From the NCBI GenBank assembly GCA_029203125.1, contig CP119317.1, positions 992,001 through 1,056,000 on the forward strand: a DNA stretch of 64,000 nt. The letters are read 5' to 3'. Below are positions 24,322-33,891 of the stretch, piece by piece; the stretch's first letter is position 1; every line of letters begins with the position of its first letter. The position numbers and the translations under genes are program-made. Origin of the DNA: Candidatus Cohnella colombiensis. GTDB lineage: Bacteria > Bacillota > Bacilli > Paenibacillales > Paenibacillaceae. The notes beneath the pieces were generated by a model. It ran no database searches and was not told the DNA's origin. It saw only the letters and a program-made list of their open reading frames with translations.

Positions 24322-25827
24322 TCATTTACGAATATGAAATACGTTGCCAAAATCTCCAGTGAATACGGGTTTTCCGTACTTGCTGACCATCATATCGTAA
24401 GCTCTGCCGGTGAAATCTAGCTTCGTAATGACATAGTCGGGCTGATCATAATTAACGATGTCTGGCAAATTTTCGTTGAATCCGTGCATCGACCGTTGAA
24501 AGGCTGTCCAGCCGAACACTCCCTTGGATGCATCTGTAATGAATGGGTCCTGTCTTCCGTCGGTAAGAATGTTTCCACCTCGGAAATTGACATAACCGGA
24601 TGCCCCATAATTCGTTAGAACATGAGGGCGTGTGCCTTGTTCTGTCTGTTCGAGAATGTATGTCATTTCTAGCACTGGGTAGTCAGCTTGATTAATTACT
24701 GGTGGTTTTATAAATACATATCCGATGTTGAATAGAAGCGCTAAAATTAGCGGTATCACAATGAACTTCTTGTTTAATTTGGTATCAATCTTATGCAGGT
24801 ACGGAATTTGATCTACAACGGTTGCAGCAAAGTAGGGCAGAAATAGCCACATGAATAAATTTTGTTTATAGCTGGATACACCTAGAAATAAAATTCCGAG
24901 CATGAACATGTATCTAAATAGTTTCTTATGTAATGCGAATGGAAGTAAGGATGCAAATACGAGCAACAATATCGTTTGAGGCATATCCGTTAAGCTTCCA
25001 AAATGAATAGGCTGCCATTCGTTAATTAACATATTCGTATTATTGTGTGTCACTGTCGTAATGTATAGGATGCTTTTTAAGCCTCCGACATTGAGCATAC
25101 CTGCCACGAAAATGAGGGCGAAGGTGATTATTTTACGTTTAGTCAATCGTTTTTCAAACAATGCTTCTATGATCGCCATTACCGTAAAGACGGCGATAAC
25201 TGGCCACACACCTGCATGAATATTCGCTAGCAAGCAGGAAAAGCCGACGAGGATCACGGAATGTTTGAACTTTTGTTCTAATCGGAATAGTCGCAAAAAG
25301 ATAAAGAACCATACGATTAAACAGGCAGAGATCATTTGAGGGCGACTCGTAAAGTAAAAGTAGTAGATGAATATGCTGACTGTAAGTACGACCAGTAGCA
25401 GTGCAGCATGGATCGGCGACAGACCCAATTCTTTGCGAGAGATTTGGGTTAATCGGATTAGTCCAACAATAAGAAAGTACATGCACACAGCAGTTAATAG
25501 GTAGATACCTGGCCAACCTAAGGTCATATAGAGAGTTGCAATAATAATTTGAAATCCGAATTCATGCGGGACATAGGGAAGCTGATCATTATAAAAAGTA
25601 TGTATGGCATGATGCAACACAGTTTGATGTTCAATCATATATCGACCAAGCTCGATATGCCAAAATGTATCGGGGTCATTATAACTGAACTCAGGAAATA
25701 GTAACACGACAACGACAGCGACGATCGCTCCATAGACGAGCGAGAGGTTAGTTTTTATTCTCATATGATCTATATTGCTATAAAGTAAGTAGTGATGCAA
25801 CCAGATTGCAAGTTCCACGTCTATCAT
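24322..25827 (-). CDS. Polytopic membrane protein, GT-C glycosyltransferase-like
   Basis: About 501 residues with ten or more hydrophobic helices. Near residue 50 the motif NDPDTFWHIELGRYM followed by a HEFGF motif resembles the first extracytoplasmic loop of GT-C transferases (acidic residue, 'D-WWH--G' pattern). A soluble C-terminal part of about 110 residues follows the last helix (YGASGYVNFRGG, TDGRQDPFI). No enzyme activity can be assigned. The start is uncertain: no ribosome binding site precedes ATG 25827, nor the in-frame ATG 25764, which would remove 21 residues before the first helix. Confidence 0.65.
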   Translation of the reverse strand: MIDVELAIWLHHYLLYSNIDHMRIKTNLSLVYGAIVAVVVVLLFPEFSYNDPDTFWHIELGRYMIEHQTVLHHAIHTFYNDQLPYVPHEFGFQIIIATLYMTLGWPGIYLLTAVCMYFLIVGLIRLTQISRKELGLSPIHAALLLVVLTVSIFIYYFYFTSRPQMISACLIVWFFIFLRLFRLEQKFKHSVILVGFSCLLANIHAGVWPVIAVFTVMAIIEALFEKRLTKRKIITFALIFVAGMLNVGGLKSILYITTVTHNNTNMLINEWQPIHFGSLTDMPQTILLLVFASLLPFALHKKLFRYMFMLGILFLGVSSYKQNLFMWLFLPYFAATVVDQIPYLHKIDTKLNKKFIVIPLILALLFNIGYVFIKPPVINQADYPVLEMTYILEQTEQGTRPHVLTNYGASGYVNFRGGNILTDGRQDPFITDASKGVFGWTAFQRSMHGFNENLPDIVNYDQPDYVITKLDFTGRAYDMMVSKYGKPVFTGDFGNVFHIRK

Positions 25828-25900
25828 TTGTAGAAATAAAGAGGAAAAGGTCGAATGTTGTAGAATTTGTCATAGAGAAATTAGACAGGGAGCGTCGTTA

Positions 25901-27499
25901 ATGTTAAGAAGCAAGGGTTTATCACTTCGATTGATGGTGAATGTACTCGTACTGTTCACAGTGATCGTTACGGTGACGATTAGTGCATTTATAGCGTATC
26001 AAAGCGAGAAAAATACGTTGTTCCGCACCACCTTCGATATGAATCAGGCTTATTCAGAAAAAATTTCGGAAACAGTGAACTCATTGTTCGGAGCACTTTC
26101 TAATAGCTTAAGCACGTTTGGTGAACATGTTGTTGATGATTTAACTCGGCCAGACCTCGATGAACTGGTAGAGTTATATTGGAAGGGGCATTCGAGTTTT
26201 AATGCTGTGTTCATCATTGACCGTGATGGCAAGATAGTAACAGGCACGAATATGGATCAGATTCCTAAGGGCCAAGTGATCACATCAGATGGGACGCAAC
26301 AAGCACTTCGAGAGAAGAGGCCGCTTGTATCTGAGCCCTATATGAGTACGACGAACAAGCTGATTGTATTGATCAGTACACCTATGTTTGATAAGAATGG
26401 CGAATATGTTGGTTTTATTGGTGGCTCTATTCGCCTGCATGAAACAGATCTTTTTCAGACGATTCTAAGTTCATCAGCGTCGCAGCCATTAACCGAGACG
26501 TATCCATATGTAGTTAGCCATTCTGGGCAATTACTTTATCATCCAGATCCGAATCGAATCGGGGAGAAGATAACGGGTAATGCTGTGATTGATCAGCTTA
26601 TTGAAGGACATAGTGGAACTATGCGGGTCGTTAACTCATTAGGTGTCGATATGCTTGCAAGCTATTCCTATATCGATAAGTCGGGATGGGGAATTGTTTC
26701 TCAGACTCCTGCAGATCTCATTTTAGCCTCAGCTAGAAAGCTAATTCTGAATATCTATATGTATATGATTCCAGCAATACTCATTATATTCGCAGTGAAT
26801 TATGTGTTGATTAGTAAGCTCGCAGAGCCGTTCTCGAAGCTGGCGAAGTTCGCTAGGCAACTGTCTCCGAAGCAAAGCAATAACGATGAACTTCCGAAGA
26901 TTCATCATTGGAATGATGAAGCGAATGAGCTTCATAAAGCACTTGAAAGGGCAGTACGCCATTTCCGCTATCAATATCAACGACTCTATGAAGCAGCCCA
27001 GACGGATCCGTTAACAGGACTTTTCAATCGGAGAACTTTGGACGACTATATTCAAGTATGGTCTACAGAAAATGTACAATTCTCGTTGATGGTGTTTGAT
27101 CTGGACAACTTCAAACGAATTAATGATACGTATGGGCATGAGTGTGGTGATGAGGTACTTCAATTTTTCGCAAATGCAGTAAAGAAAATCGTTGGCGATC
27201 AGGGGGTCTGCTGTCGATTTGGGGGAGAAGAATTTGTTGTACTTGTACCTAGTGAACTGCTTGGTCAAGCGACACTGCTAGCAGAAAGCATACGAACCTA
27301 TATGATGGACAATATTGGACCCTCTGGTGAGATTGTTACTGTATCGATAGGTGTTGCGAAATACCCAGAGCATGCGACTAGTGCTGATCAGTTATTCCAC
27401 GTTGCTGATCATGCACTGTATCAAGCAAAGCATAATGGACGGAATCAAATCGTCTTGGCCGGACAAGCCAGTCGTCACCAACCAGAAATTCATCTGTAA
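25901..27499 (+). CDS. Membrane diguanylate cyclase with dCache sensor and GGDEF domain
   Basis: A 532-residue sensor enzyme. Transmembrane helix 1 (about 10-30), an extracytoplasmic double Cache region (40-275; ILISTPMFDKNGEYVGFIGG and the WGIVSQTP ending), transmembrane helix 2 (about 283-303), a HAMP-like linker, then a GGDEF domain from about 370. The active-site motif is RFGGEEF, with upstream DPLTGLFNRR and DNFKRINDTYGH, so cyclase activity is expected. The product-inhibition RxxD site is absent at the usual position. It makes c-di-GMP, which the three HD-GYP proteins in this window might degrade. Confidence 0.88.
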   Translation: MLRSKGLSLRLMVNVLVLFTVIVTVTISAFIAYQSEKNTLFRTTFDMNQAYSEKISETVNSLFGALSNSLSTFGEHVVDDLTRPDLDELVELYWKGHSSFNAVFIIDRDGKIVTGTNMDQIPKGQVITSDGTQQALREKRPLVSEPYMSTTNKLIVLISTPMFDKNGEYVGFIGGSIRLHETDLFQTILSSSASQPLTETYPYVVSHSGQLLYHPDPNRIGEKITGNAVIDQLIEGHSGTMRVVNSLGVDMLASYSYIDKSGWGIVSQTPADLILASARKLILNIYMYMIPAILIIFAVNYVLISKLAEPFSKLAKFARQLSPKQSNNDELPKIHHWNDEANELHKALERAVRHFRYQYQRLYEAAQTDPLTGLFNRRTLDDYIQVWSTENVQFSLMVFDLDNFKRINDTYGHECGDEVLQFFANAVKKIVGDQGVCCRFGGEEFVVLVPSELLGQATLLAESIRTYMMDNIGPSGEIVTVSIGVAKYPEHATSADQLFHVADHALYQAKHNGRNQIVLAGQASRHQPEIHL

Positions 27500-27512
27500 A
27501 GAGGCATAGATT

Positions 27513-27547
27513 AAAGAGAGCGATACTCATTGGGTTTCGCTCTCTTT
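27513..27547. terminator. Bidirectional terminator between GGDEF gene and YheC/D operon
   Basis: AAAGAGAGCGA (27513-27523) pairs with TCGCTCTCTTT (27537-27547), with A- and T-rich ends. It overlaps the last codons of the minus-strand gene ending at 27527, so both convergent units stop here. Confidence 0.8.
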
Positions 27548-28699
27548 GATGTTACGGTGAGCCATGGCAGATTGTTTTTGTGGGGAGTGAACACTTTTAT
27601 TTTGCTGTGCCATCCATAGCGCGTAATCAATCGGTCGACTGATCGCTTGTTGGTAGACGTCACGTTCTCCTGCCTGGCGGAATACCTCTCTCGCGGGCTT
27701 TGGATTGACCTCAATGAGCCAAATTTTACCGCTTCGATCGATTGCGAGATCGAGCGCTAACTCACATAATGCACCATATGTCGTTTCAAGATGTTTTGCG
27801 ACATTGATGCTGAATGTTTCTGCTGTGGTGCGGATATTAGCGATGGCTAGATCCGAGCCGATCCATTGCTTGAGCAGCTTATTCATTGACACCGCTTGAC
27901 CGCCGCCATGAAGGTTGGAAGTAATGCTCCGGATAGGTCCAATGCGTCCAGCACATCCGGTTACTTCCCACACACCTAGCCCATTTTTTTGCACGAGCAT
28001 ACGATAATCGTGTACTCGGCCATTCGGGAGCTTAATGTTCAATCCTTGCTGCGCAATAAAACGATCACCACGTGTATTCCAACTGCGAAGCGCTTGCGCG
28101 AGCTGGCTTCTTGTTATCTGTCTTGGCTGTACAATTCCTCTGGATTGGTTGCGTCCTTGAAGAAGGAACCGATCTGCATTCATTCGATCAATCCTAAGAA
28201 TGCCACGCCCCCCTGTACCATTAATCGGTTTAACATATACTGTAGAGAAATTTCGTAGAAGCATATTTACATCATCAACACTTTGATAGAGCCGAGTTAG
28301 TGGCAGATGATTTCGAAAGGATGACACTTTCGTGAGTGTTTGATAGATGGTCCACTTATTACGTAAGGGTCGATTGAGAAAGGAAAGATGCGAGTACCGT
28401 TTGCGAAAAGCAAGCAATTGTTGAAAACGACCGCTTCGTTGGATGCGACAGCGATCGTAGATAACATTCGGAAACCGCACCCAGCTCCGGTTCCAGCTTC
28501 TTAGCTCGGGCTTGTAGATGAGTGCATGAATCCGACTGTTGCCCATGTCTACATCCTGCGGGGTAAAGACGAATACATGTAAACCGATCTGCTTTCCGTA
28601 CGCAACCATCTTTTCATACACTGGCCGCTCTTCCAATGCTTTATTCTCGTTCAGGTATAAGGTTAGTATACCTAATACAGGTACTTGAGCGACACTCAC
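27527..28699 (-). CDS. YheC-type ATP-grasp spore coat-associated protein (copy 5, C-type)
   Basis: A 390-residue member of the YheC/D ATP-grasp family, fifth and last in a run of five. Motifs: VYVKPINGTGGRGILRID (glycine-rich ATP loop), FIAQQGLNIKLPNGRVHDYR, LVQKNGLGVWEVTG and the metal-binding end LDLAIDRSGKIWLIEVNPKP. These enzymes may ligate amino groups to carboxylates; in Bacillus YheC and YheD are spore coat-associated (known), and no reaction has been proved. Start GTG lies in a GTGA overlap with the preceding gene, with GGGAGGC 8 nt upstream. Confidence 0.85.
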   Translation of the reverse strand: MSVAQVPVLGILTLYLNENKALEERPVYEKMVAYGKQIGLHVFVFTPQDVDMGNSRIHALIYKPELRSWNRSWVRFPNVIYDRCRIQRSGRFQQLLAFRKRYSHLSFLNRPLRNKWTIYQTLTKVSSFRNHLPLTRLYQSVDDVNMLLRNFSTVYVKPINGTGGRGILRIDRMNADRFLLQGRNQSRGIVQPRQITRSQLAQALRSWNTRGDRFIAQQGLNIKLPNGRVHDYRMLVQKNGLGVWEVTGCAGRIGPIRSITSNLHGGGQAVSMNKLLKQWIGSDLAIANIRTTAETFSINVAKHLETTYGALCELALDLAIDRSGKIWLIEVNPKPAREVFRQAGERDVYQQAISRPIDYALWMAQQNKSVHSPQKQSAMAHRNIKESETQ

Positions 28700-29868
28700 C
28701 TTGCTGCGCCTCCCTGAGAGTGCATTCTCCTTCGATGAACATAGAGGCTATATTGAAAGATGCGCTCTAGTGATTTACTTCGAATGTGTGGTTCATCGAA
28801 CTTCATCGGCTTGGAGTTTGCTTCGAAAAACCATAAATGGCCCGTTGTATCGATACCGAGATCCATCGACATTTCGCACAACTCAGTTTTTGCAGACCGC
28901 TCAATCTGTTTTGCAAAAGCGATTGCGCTAATACGTACTTTGCTAAGCACAATATTTGTTTTTTCTTGGCCGAAATTGGACAATAAGAGCCGTTCTGGTT
29001 CGTCGATATAGCCGCCACGCGGAACATGTGTTGTGATGCTCGTACTCCCAGCAACTCTTGCCCCTAAGCCCGTCATTTCCCACTTTCCTAGCTCATTCTT
29101 CTGTACGAGTGCTCTCAGGTCGAATGGACGATTGTTAACAGTTGCGAGTGTAATCCCTTGCTGTGCAATGTAGGGCTCGCCATTAGCAGAAGATAGTTTG
29201 CGAACCTTCTCCCATAACCGTTGCAAGGAAGTGCAATGATAGGTCGTACTTCCCTTCTCTTCTTGAATTTGTAGACGATAGGGGAGATGCTTCTCTGGTT
29301 GCACCTTTACAGTCATAATGCCTACACCAGCTTTACCGCGAACCGGCTTCAGATAGAGCAAACGATGTTTCTTCAATAGGAGCGCTAGTACCGAAAGCTG
29401 TGTTAATTTACGTGTTTCAGGGATATTGTTTTTAGTGGGTGTGCTCATCTTGAGCCAACGAAAGAGCGACCACTTATTGAAAAATCGACGGTTAAACAGA
29501 TGGATTGAGGGATGACGTGCGATTGCTTCGAGCTTACGCTTTACATGTGGAAGTCGTTCATCTTCTCGTTGTGGAATTCGGTTATAAACAATATTAGGAC
29601 GAGGAAGAGAAGTTTCAATCCACGCTTCATCCGCTGGAAGATACGTATATCCGAGCACACGAGCAGAATTAAGCTTCAGATTTTTGACCGTGACCACATA
29701 GGTCGTAATGCCAAGCTGCTGCCCAGTTTGTATCAGATCTGCGAAGTTTTTGCGGTTTCCTCGAAAAAGTTGCAGCTCATCATCAATGGTTAGAATGGCG
29801 ACGACTGGTTTGTCAGTCGCCGCAACCATTAAAACAGGTGGCTTTAAGGATGATCTTGTAGAGGTCAA
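28696..29868 (-). CDS. YheC-type ATP-grasp spore coat-associated protein (copy 4, C-type)
   Basis: A 390-residue YheC/D family protein. Motifs: LYLKPVRGKAGVGIMTVK, YIAQQGITLATVNNRPFDLR, LVQKNELGKWEMTG, MDLGIDTTGHLWFFEANSKP. The final acidic/Asn pair that binds Mg-ATP is conserved. The start is TTG 29868 with GGAGGG 7 nt upstream, overlapping the previous stop by 4 nt (TTGA). Its N-terminus (KPVVAILTIDDELQLFRGN) is the short form without the extra domain of copies 1 and 3. Confidence 0.84.
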   Translation of the reverse strand: MTSTRSSLKPPVLMVAATDKPVVAILTIDDELQLFRGNRKNFADLIQTGQQLGITTYVVTVKNLKLNSARVLGYTYLPADEAWIETSLPRPNIVYNRIPQREDERLPHVKRKLEAIARHPSIHLFNRRFFNKWSLFRWLKMSTPTKNNIPETRKLTQLSVLALLLKKHRLLYLKPVRGKAGVGIMTVKVQPEKHLPYRLQIQEEKGSTTYHCTSLQRLWEKVRKLSSANGEPYIAQQGITLATVNNRPFDLRALVQKNELGKWEMTGLGARVAGSTSITTHVPRGGYIDEPERLLLSNFGQEKTNIVLSKVRISAIAFAKQIERSAKTELCEMSMDLGIDTTGHLWFFEANSKPMKFDEPHIRSKSLERIFQYSLYVHRRRMHSQGGAAR

Positions 29869-31235
29869 GCTTCATCCCTCCTACGGAACTTACTTAAATA
29901 TAGACAGTGGTCTAATATATACTCGAGCGATGCTTTTCCTTGATCCTTCAATGCGGGATGCTTAAAGATTGATCTACCGGGCTTTGCATTCGCTTCGAAC
30001 ATCCAAACTGCTCCCTCACGATCTATTCCGATATCTAAACCAAGCTCTCCAAGTGTGTGTGCGTAATTTCTTTCAATCGATTCTGATAGTTTAATTGCGA
30101 CTGACTTCGCTTCTTGTAAGATCGAATCGGTGTTGCTACCGAAAGTTCTTTGGAGTGCTTGTTCTGGAGTCATGAGCGAGCCACCATTTTTAATATGTGT
30201 GGTCACACTGCCGCGACCAGCCTTCTTTGCACCAATGCCAGCGACGACCCATTTATTATTTCCATCCTTATGCATATGGAATCGAAAGTCGATCGGACAG
30301 CTATCGATTTCCATCAATCGAATTCCTTGTTGCACAACATAGTTATTCAATCCGCTGCCATGTCTTGCACGAAGCATGCGCATGAGCGCATTGAAGCTAT
30401 TAAAGCGTAAAAGCACGTTGCTGCCATTTCGACGATAACGAATGAAGTAACCTCTGCGCGGGTGGTAAGTGAGACGGTAGATGCCATTCCCAAGGCTACC
30501 ACCTGATGGCTTGTAGTAAAGAAATTGATGTTTTTCCAGCATTTCTTTAATACGTTCGGTTGTTGGATTGTTGATCGATTCTGGAAGATGGCGCAGCGCT
30601 TCAGGTTCATTGTCTAACAGTTTATACACATCGGACTTATTGAAAAAGCTCCAGTTGAAAAATGGTATTTTGCGCTTTATAAACCGTTCGCGCAGCGATG
30701 TGATTGGAACGGTTGTCTCCGCTCGCCGACTCGATAACCGGTTGTAGACGACATCGGGTAAAGGGACGACGCGACGCACCCATCCTCCTCTACCGTCTAG
30801 AAACCAAGCATGCACCGTTTCCTGCTGCCAATTAATATCACGAGGGGCGAAGGCAAAGAAGTAAGCTTTCTTCTGACCAAGCTGCAGCAACTGTTTGACG
30901 AAGCCACCTCGCTCACCACCCGAAGTAGAGGATGGACGGAGACCATCCGTTAACACTCCAATGAGTGGCCCTAATTGAATTTCTTCGCCCTCTTTTGCGA
31001 CGTAGACGTTACCGGATTTAGGAATTCTAACTGAACGCCGAAGGCCTGCTGACATATAGACATGATTCCCTTTTCGCCTGATCGTTCGTACAGTAGCAAG
31101 GACTGTATCTCGACCAAGCTTAACGTTCACTGATTTGTGCCCATTTAGATTCAACAGCTTCGCGAGGGAACTAGAGAACCATACGATACGTTCCGGCTGT
31201 CCAGTAAAATGGACGTTACAGACGGTTAGACTCAT
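29865..31235 (-). CDS. YheD-type ATP-grasp spore coat-associated protein (copy 3, D-type)
   Basis: A 456-residue long-form family member, close to the length of Bacillus YheD (about 453). Residues 1-85 form an additional beta-rich domain (KLGRDTVLATVRTIRRKGNH), before LGPLIGVLTDGLR. ATP-grasp motifs: FLYYKPSGGSLGNGIYRL, VQQGIRLMEIDSCPIDFRF, HKDGNNKWVVAGIG, LGLDIGIDREGAVWMFEANA. Start ATG behind GGGAGG, overlapping the previous gene by 20 nt. Confidence 0.86.
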   Translation of the reverse strand: MSLTVCNVHFTGQPERIVWFSSSLAKLLNLNGHKSVNVKLGRDTVLATVRTIRRKGNHVYMSAGLRRSVRIPKSGNVYVAKEGEEIQLGPLIGVLTDGLRPSSTSGGERGGFVKQLLQLGQKKAYFFAFAPRDINWQQETVHAWFLDGRGGWVRRVVPLPDVVYNRLSSRRAETTVPITSLRERFIKRKIPFFNWSFFNKSDVYKLLDNEPEALRHLPESINNPTTERIKEMLEKHQFLYYKPSGGSLGNGIYRLTYHPRRGYFIRYRRNGSNVLLRFNSFNALMRMLRARHGSGLNNYVVQQGIRLMEIDSCPIDFRFHMHKDGNNKWVVAGIGAKKAGRGSVTTHIKNGGSLMTPEQALQRTFGSNTDSILQEAKSVAIKLSESIERNYAHTLGELGLDIGIDREGAVWMFEANAKPGRSIFKHPALKDQGKASLEYILDHCLYLSKFRRRDEA

Positions 31236-32364
31236 GAATTACCCTCCCAGGTTTTCGAAGCAGAATAGAGCTAGCATAAGCCAGCGGCGAAGTGATAGCA
31301 GCTCTCGCTGCATGGCGTCCTAGGGCACGTAGCGACGTGCGCCCAGGCTTAGAGTTTGCTTCCAAAAACCAACACTTTCCACGGTGATCAATACCGAAAT
31401 CTAAACCGAGCTCTGCGAATCGCCCAAGCGATTGCTCCAATTTCTTGACGAGATCAAATGCATGTTGACGCACTTCAAGCAACAGTGCCGATGCACGGAC
31501 ATTACCGAGCATTTCTGTTAATACTTCTGTAGCAGGACGAGCACGTCCGCCACCATGTAAATTCGCCGTCACAGTATGGACATCACCACATCTGGCAGCA
31601 ATTCCGGTTAGCGACCACTGAGCTTTTTCATTTTTTTGCATAAGCACTCGAAGATCGAACGGTTCCCCAACTGCGTTACGAAGCTCAAGATTAGGCTGAA
31701 TAAGATAATGACGCGACCCGATCCAACGTTGTAGACGCTCAATGGCATCATCTGTATTCGCGTAATTGCGAACGAAGGAGACGTTGTTGCTTGTGCGTCC
31801 AGAAAGCTTTGCTTGACCTTGCGGATTCGCGAATAATGCAACTACCCGTTTCCCTTGACTGCCGATAGCAGGCTTTAAAAATAAAGAAGGACCATGATCT
31901 ACTAGAAAACGCGTGATTGAAAGGGGGCCGTTGAATGGGATGGTTGGCGGAACGAGATGGCGCAAGTAAGCATCGCGCGAAAGTAGCGCGATTACTTTGC
32001 CCTTGTGTGGCATGTGACTGTTCATAAAGGTGAGCGAACATATGGATTGGAGACGCGTTACAGCCTGACGGAACTTATATCTTTCGTCGTCTGTTTGTGG
32101 CCAAGAACGATCATAGAGGAGTACGGGGAGTGGCCTAGGTGTATTGTGCCAGCGTCTCTTTGTGTTGTCCCACGTCCAACCTTTAATTTTTTTATTTTCC
32201 TCATCCCATGTGTTAGGGTCAAATATACATACTTCAAGGCCAAAGGATGAACCGTACTGACAAAGTTGTTTCAGAAATTGTTGCTCTGCAAAAGGACGAT
32301 TATAGCCATCGCACTCACATATAAGCACACCGAGTGTGCTAGAAACCGGAGATATAACGCGCAT
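31216..32364 (-). CDS. YheC-type ATP-grasp spore coat-associated protein (copy 2, C-type)
   Basis: A 382-residue short-form member. Motifs: LFLKPAIGSQGKRVVALF, YLIQPNLELRNAVGEPFDLR, LMQKNEKAQWSLTG and LGLDFGIDHRGKCWFLEANS. In this copy the usual QQG after the ATP loop is QPN, a visible difference. The start ATG 32364 has only a weak binding site (GGATGATG), but it lies 26 nt inside the preceding gene, so translation is probably coupled. Confidence 0.84.
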   Translation of the reverse strand: MRVISPVSSTLGVLICECDGYNRPFAEQQFLKQLCQYGSSFGLEVCIFDPNTWDEENKKIKGWTWDNTKRRWHNTPRPLPVLLYDRSWPQTDDERYKFRQAVTRLQSICSLTFMNSHMPHKGKVIALLSRDAYLRHLVPPTIPFNGPLSITRFLVDHGPSLFLKPAIGSQGKRVVALFANPQGQAKLSGRTSNNVSFVRNYANTDDAIERLQRWIGSRHYLIQPNLELRNAVGEPFDLRVLMQKNEKAQWSLTGIAARCGDVHTVTANLHGGGRARPATEVLTEMLGNVRASALLLEVRQHAFDLVKKLEQSLGRFAELGLDFGIDHRGKCWFLEANSKPGRTSLRALGRHAARAAITSPLAYASSILLRKPGRVIHESNRL

Positions 32365-33706
32365 ATTGAATCATCATCCGTACCGAAGGTCGGATTTTCC
32401 CTTCCTTTAATGGTGTATTATCATTTTTGGATGGCTTTGAGTTCACCTCAAGCAGCCATACGCGGCCTGAAGTATCCATTGCGAGATCAATGCCAAGTTC
32501 GCCAAAATGAGCGGGAATGTGCGTCTCAATCCCTCGTGCAATGTCCAGTGCTGATCGTTGCAGTCGAGCAGAAGCGCTCGCACGGAAGGATGAAGGTAAA
32601 TTGGATTTTGCTATCGAGTCTCTTACGGTTGCAAGAGTGCCACCTCTAGCCAGATTAGATACAAAATGATGGCTGCCAGCGGTTCGACTTACGATCGACG
32701 TAATGACCCATTTTCCGGATAAGTTTTTTTGTGTTAATGCTCGGAAATCGATAGGTCGACCCCCTGCTTCAATGAGTGTTAATCCTTGTTGAAGGAGATA
32801 TTTGACCGTCCTCACTTTTCCAGAAATAGATGTGTAGAGCTTGGCGAGACTGCTAAACATCTGTCGCTTCGTTCCACTTACCGCGGCGTATGAGACTAAC
32901 CATTGATCAGGGCCTGTTCTTGTAATTCGAATAATTCCTTTACCAAGACTGCCTCGAACAGGCTTCAAGAAGACGTTGTTGTATTTAGAGCACATACTTT
33001 TGAGTTGGGAAAAGTTTTGCAAGGTGTGTGACTCGGGCAAAATTTTTTGGAGTGAGACATCACGCTTTAATGCATCGAACACGTCGGACTTGTCGAGAAA
33101 CTTCTCATTGAACACTTGCCCGCTATAGCGTTGTTTTAGCTCCTTGAAGAAGTGCTGTACGTTTTGTTGATTTTCTAGCCTGCGCATCGTGAGGCGATTG
33201 TTAACAACATCTGGTGCCGGGAGGCTCAAGCGCTGCCAGCCTCTTGCAAATACCCAGCCTTCTACTTGTGATGTGACTGATGAAATTGTATTCGGAGTAA
33301 AGAAATAAACGTATGCGCCTTGGTTGCGGCAGGCTTCTGTTAATTCTCGACAAAACATCGTAATATCCCCGAAAGGACGATCCGGTTGCCCGGGATGATC
33401 CCGGCTCACGAGTACGCCGATTAGTGGACCTAAAGAAAGTAGCCCTTTAGATGCTTGGTAACGGATACGAAGAGGTGTTCTGGTAAGGATCCCCATGCGA
33501 TGAGAAAGCGTCTGACTCATTCTTAATCCATCAAAGCGGGGCACCGGTATGACGGTAACGGTATGGTGGAATGAGCCGAATTTTAGAGTGAGCGTTTGTT
33601 GTGGGGGGACTTTCAATTGCTTCATCAATGCTTCACCAAGCATTAGGACATCGTCGGACAGCATGCTAGAGCTAACGATGTGAACATCCATTTTCAGGGT
33701 GGACAT
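32339..33706 (-). CDS. YheD-type ATP-grasp spore coat-associated protein (copy 1, D-type)
   Basis: A 455-residue long-form member and first gene of the five. ATG 33706 is used because AAGGAGT lies 7 nt upstream; the longer frame to 33802 lacks one and would add residues absent from YheD. Residues 1-100 are the extra N-domain (PQQTLTLKFGSFHHTVTV). ATP-grasp motifs: VFLKPVRGSLGKGIIRI, LLQQGLTLIEAGGRPIDFR, LTQKNLSGKWVITS and LGIDLAMDTSGRVWLLEVNS. Upstream on the minus strand CATATGAT (33788-33795) fits the sporulation-sigma -10 pattern CATAnnnT, weak support for mother-cell expression. Confidence 0.85.
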   Translation of the reverse strand: MSTLKMDVHIVSSSMLSDDVLMLGEALMKQLKVPPQQTLTLKFGSFHHTVTVIPVPRFDGLRMSQTLSHRMGILTRTPLRIRYQASKGLLSLGPLIGVLVSRDHPGQPDRPFGDITMFCRELTEACRNQGAYVYFFTPNTISSVTSQVEGWVFARGWQRLSLPAPDVVNNRLTMRRLENQQNVQHFFKELKQRYSGQVFNEKFLDKSDVFDALKRDVSLQKILPESHTLQNFSQLKSMCSKYNNVFLKPVRGSLGKGIIRITRTGPDQWLVSYAAVSGTKRQMFSSLAKLYTSISGKVRTVKYLLQQGLTLIEAGGRPIDFRALTQKNLSGKWVITSIVSRTAGSHHFVSNLARGGTLATVRDSIAKSNLPSSFRASASARLQRSALDIARGIETHIPAHFGELGIDLAMDTSGRVWLLEVNSKPSKNDNTPLKEGKIRPSVRMMIQYARYISGF

Positions 33707-33891
33707 GTGCGTACTCCTTCCACCAAATCGTATGCCAAAGTAACGGCTCATGAACGCTTTAAACCCGTAGGCAAGTGAGAATACTCCATCATATGAGGAC
33801 ATCTATCTATCGGTGATTGACCCAAATCGATTCGGACAGCTATGATGTTAAGATATGAAACAACGAATGAGATGAATGGAGCAGACATAAA

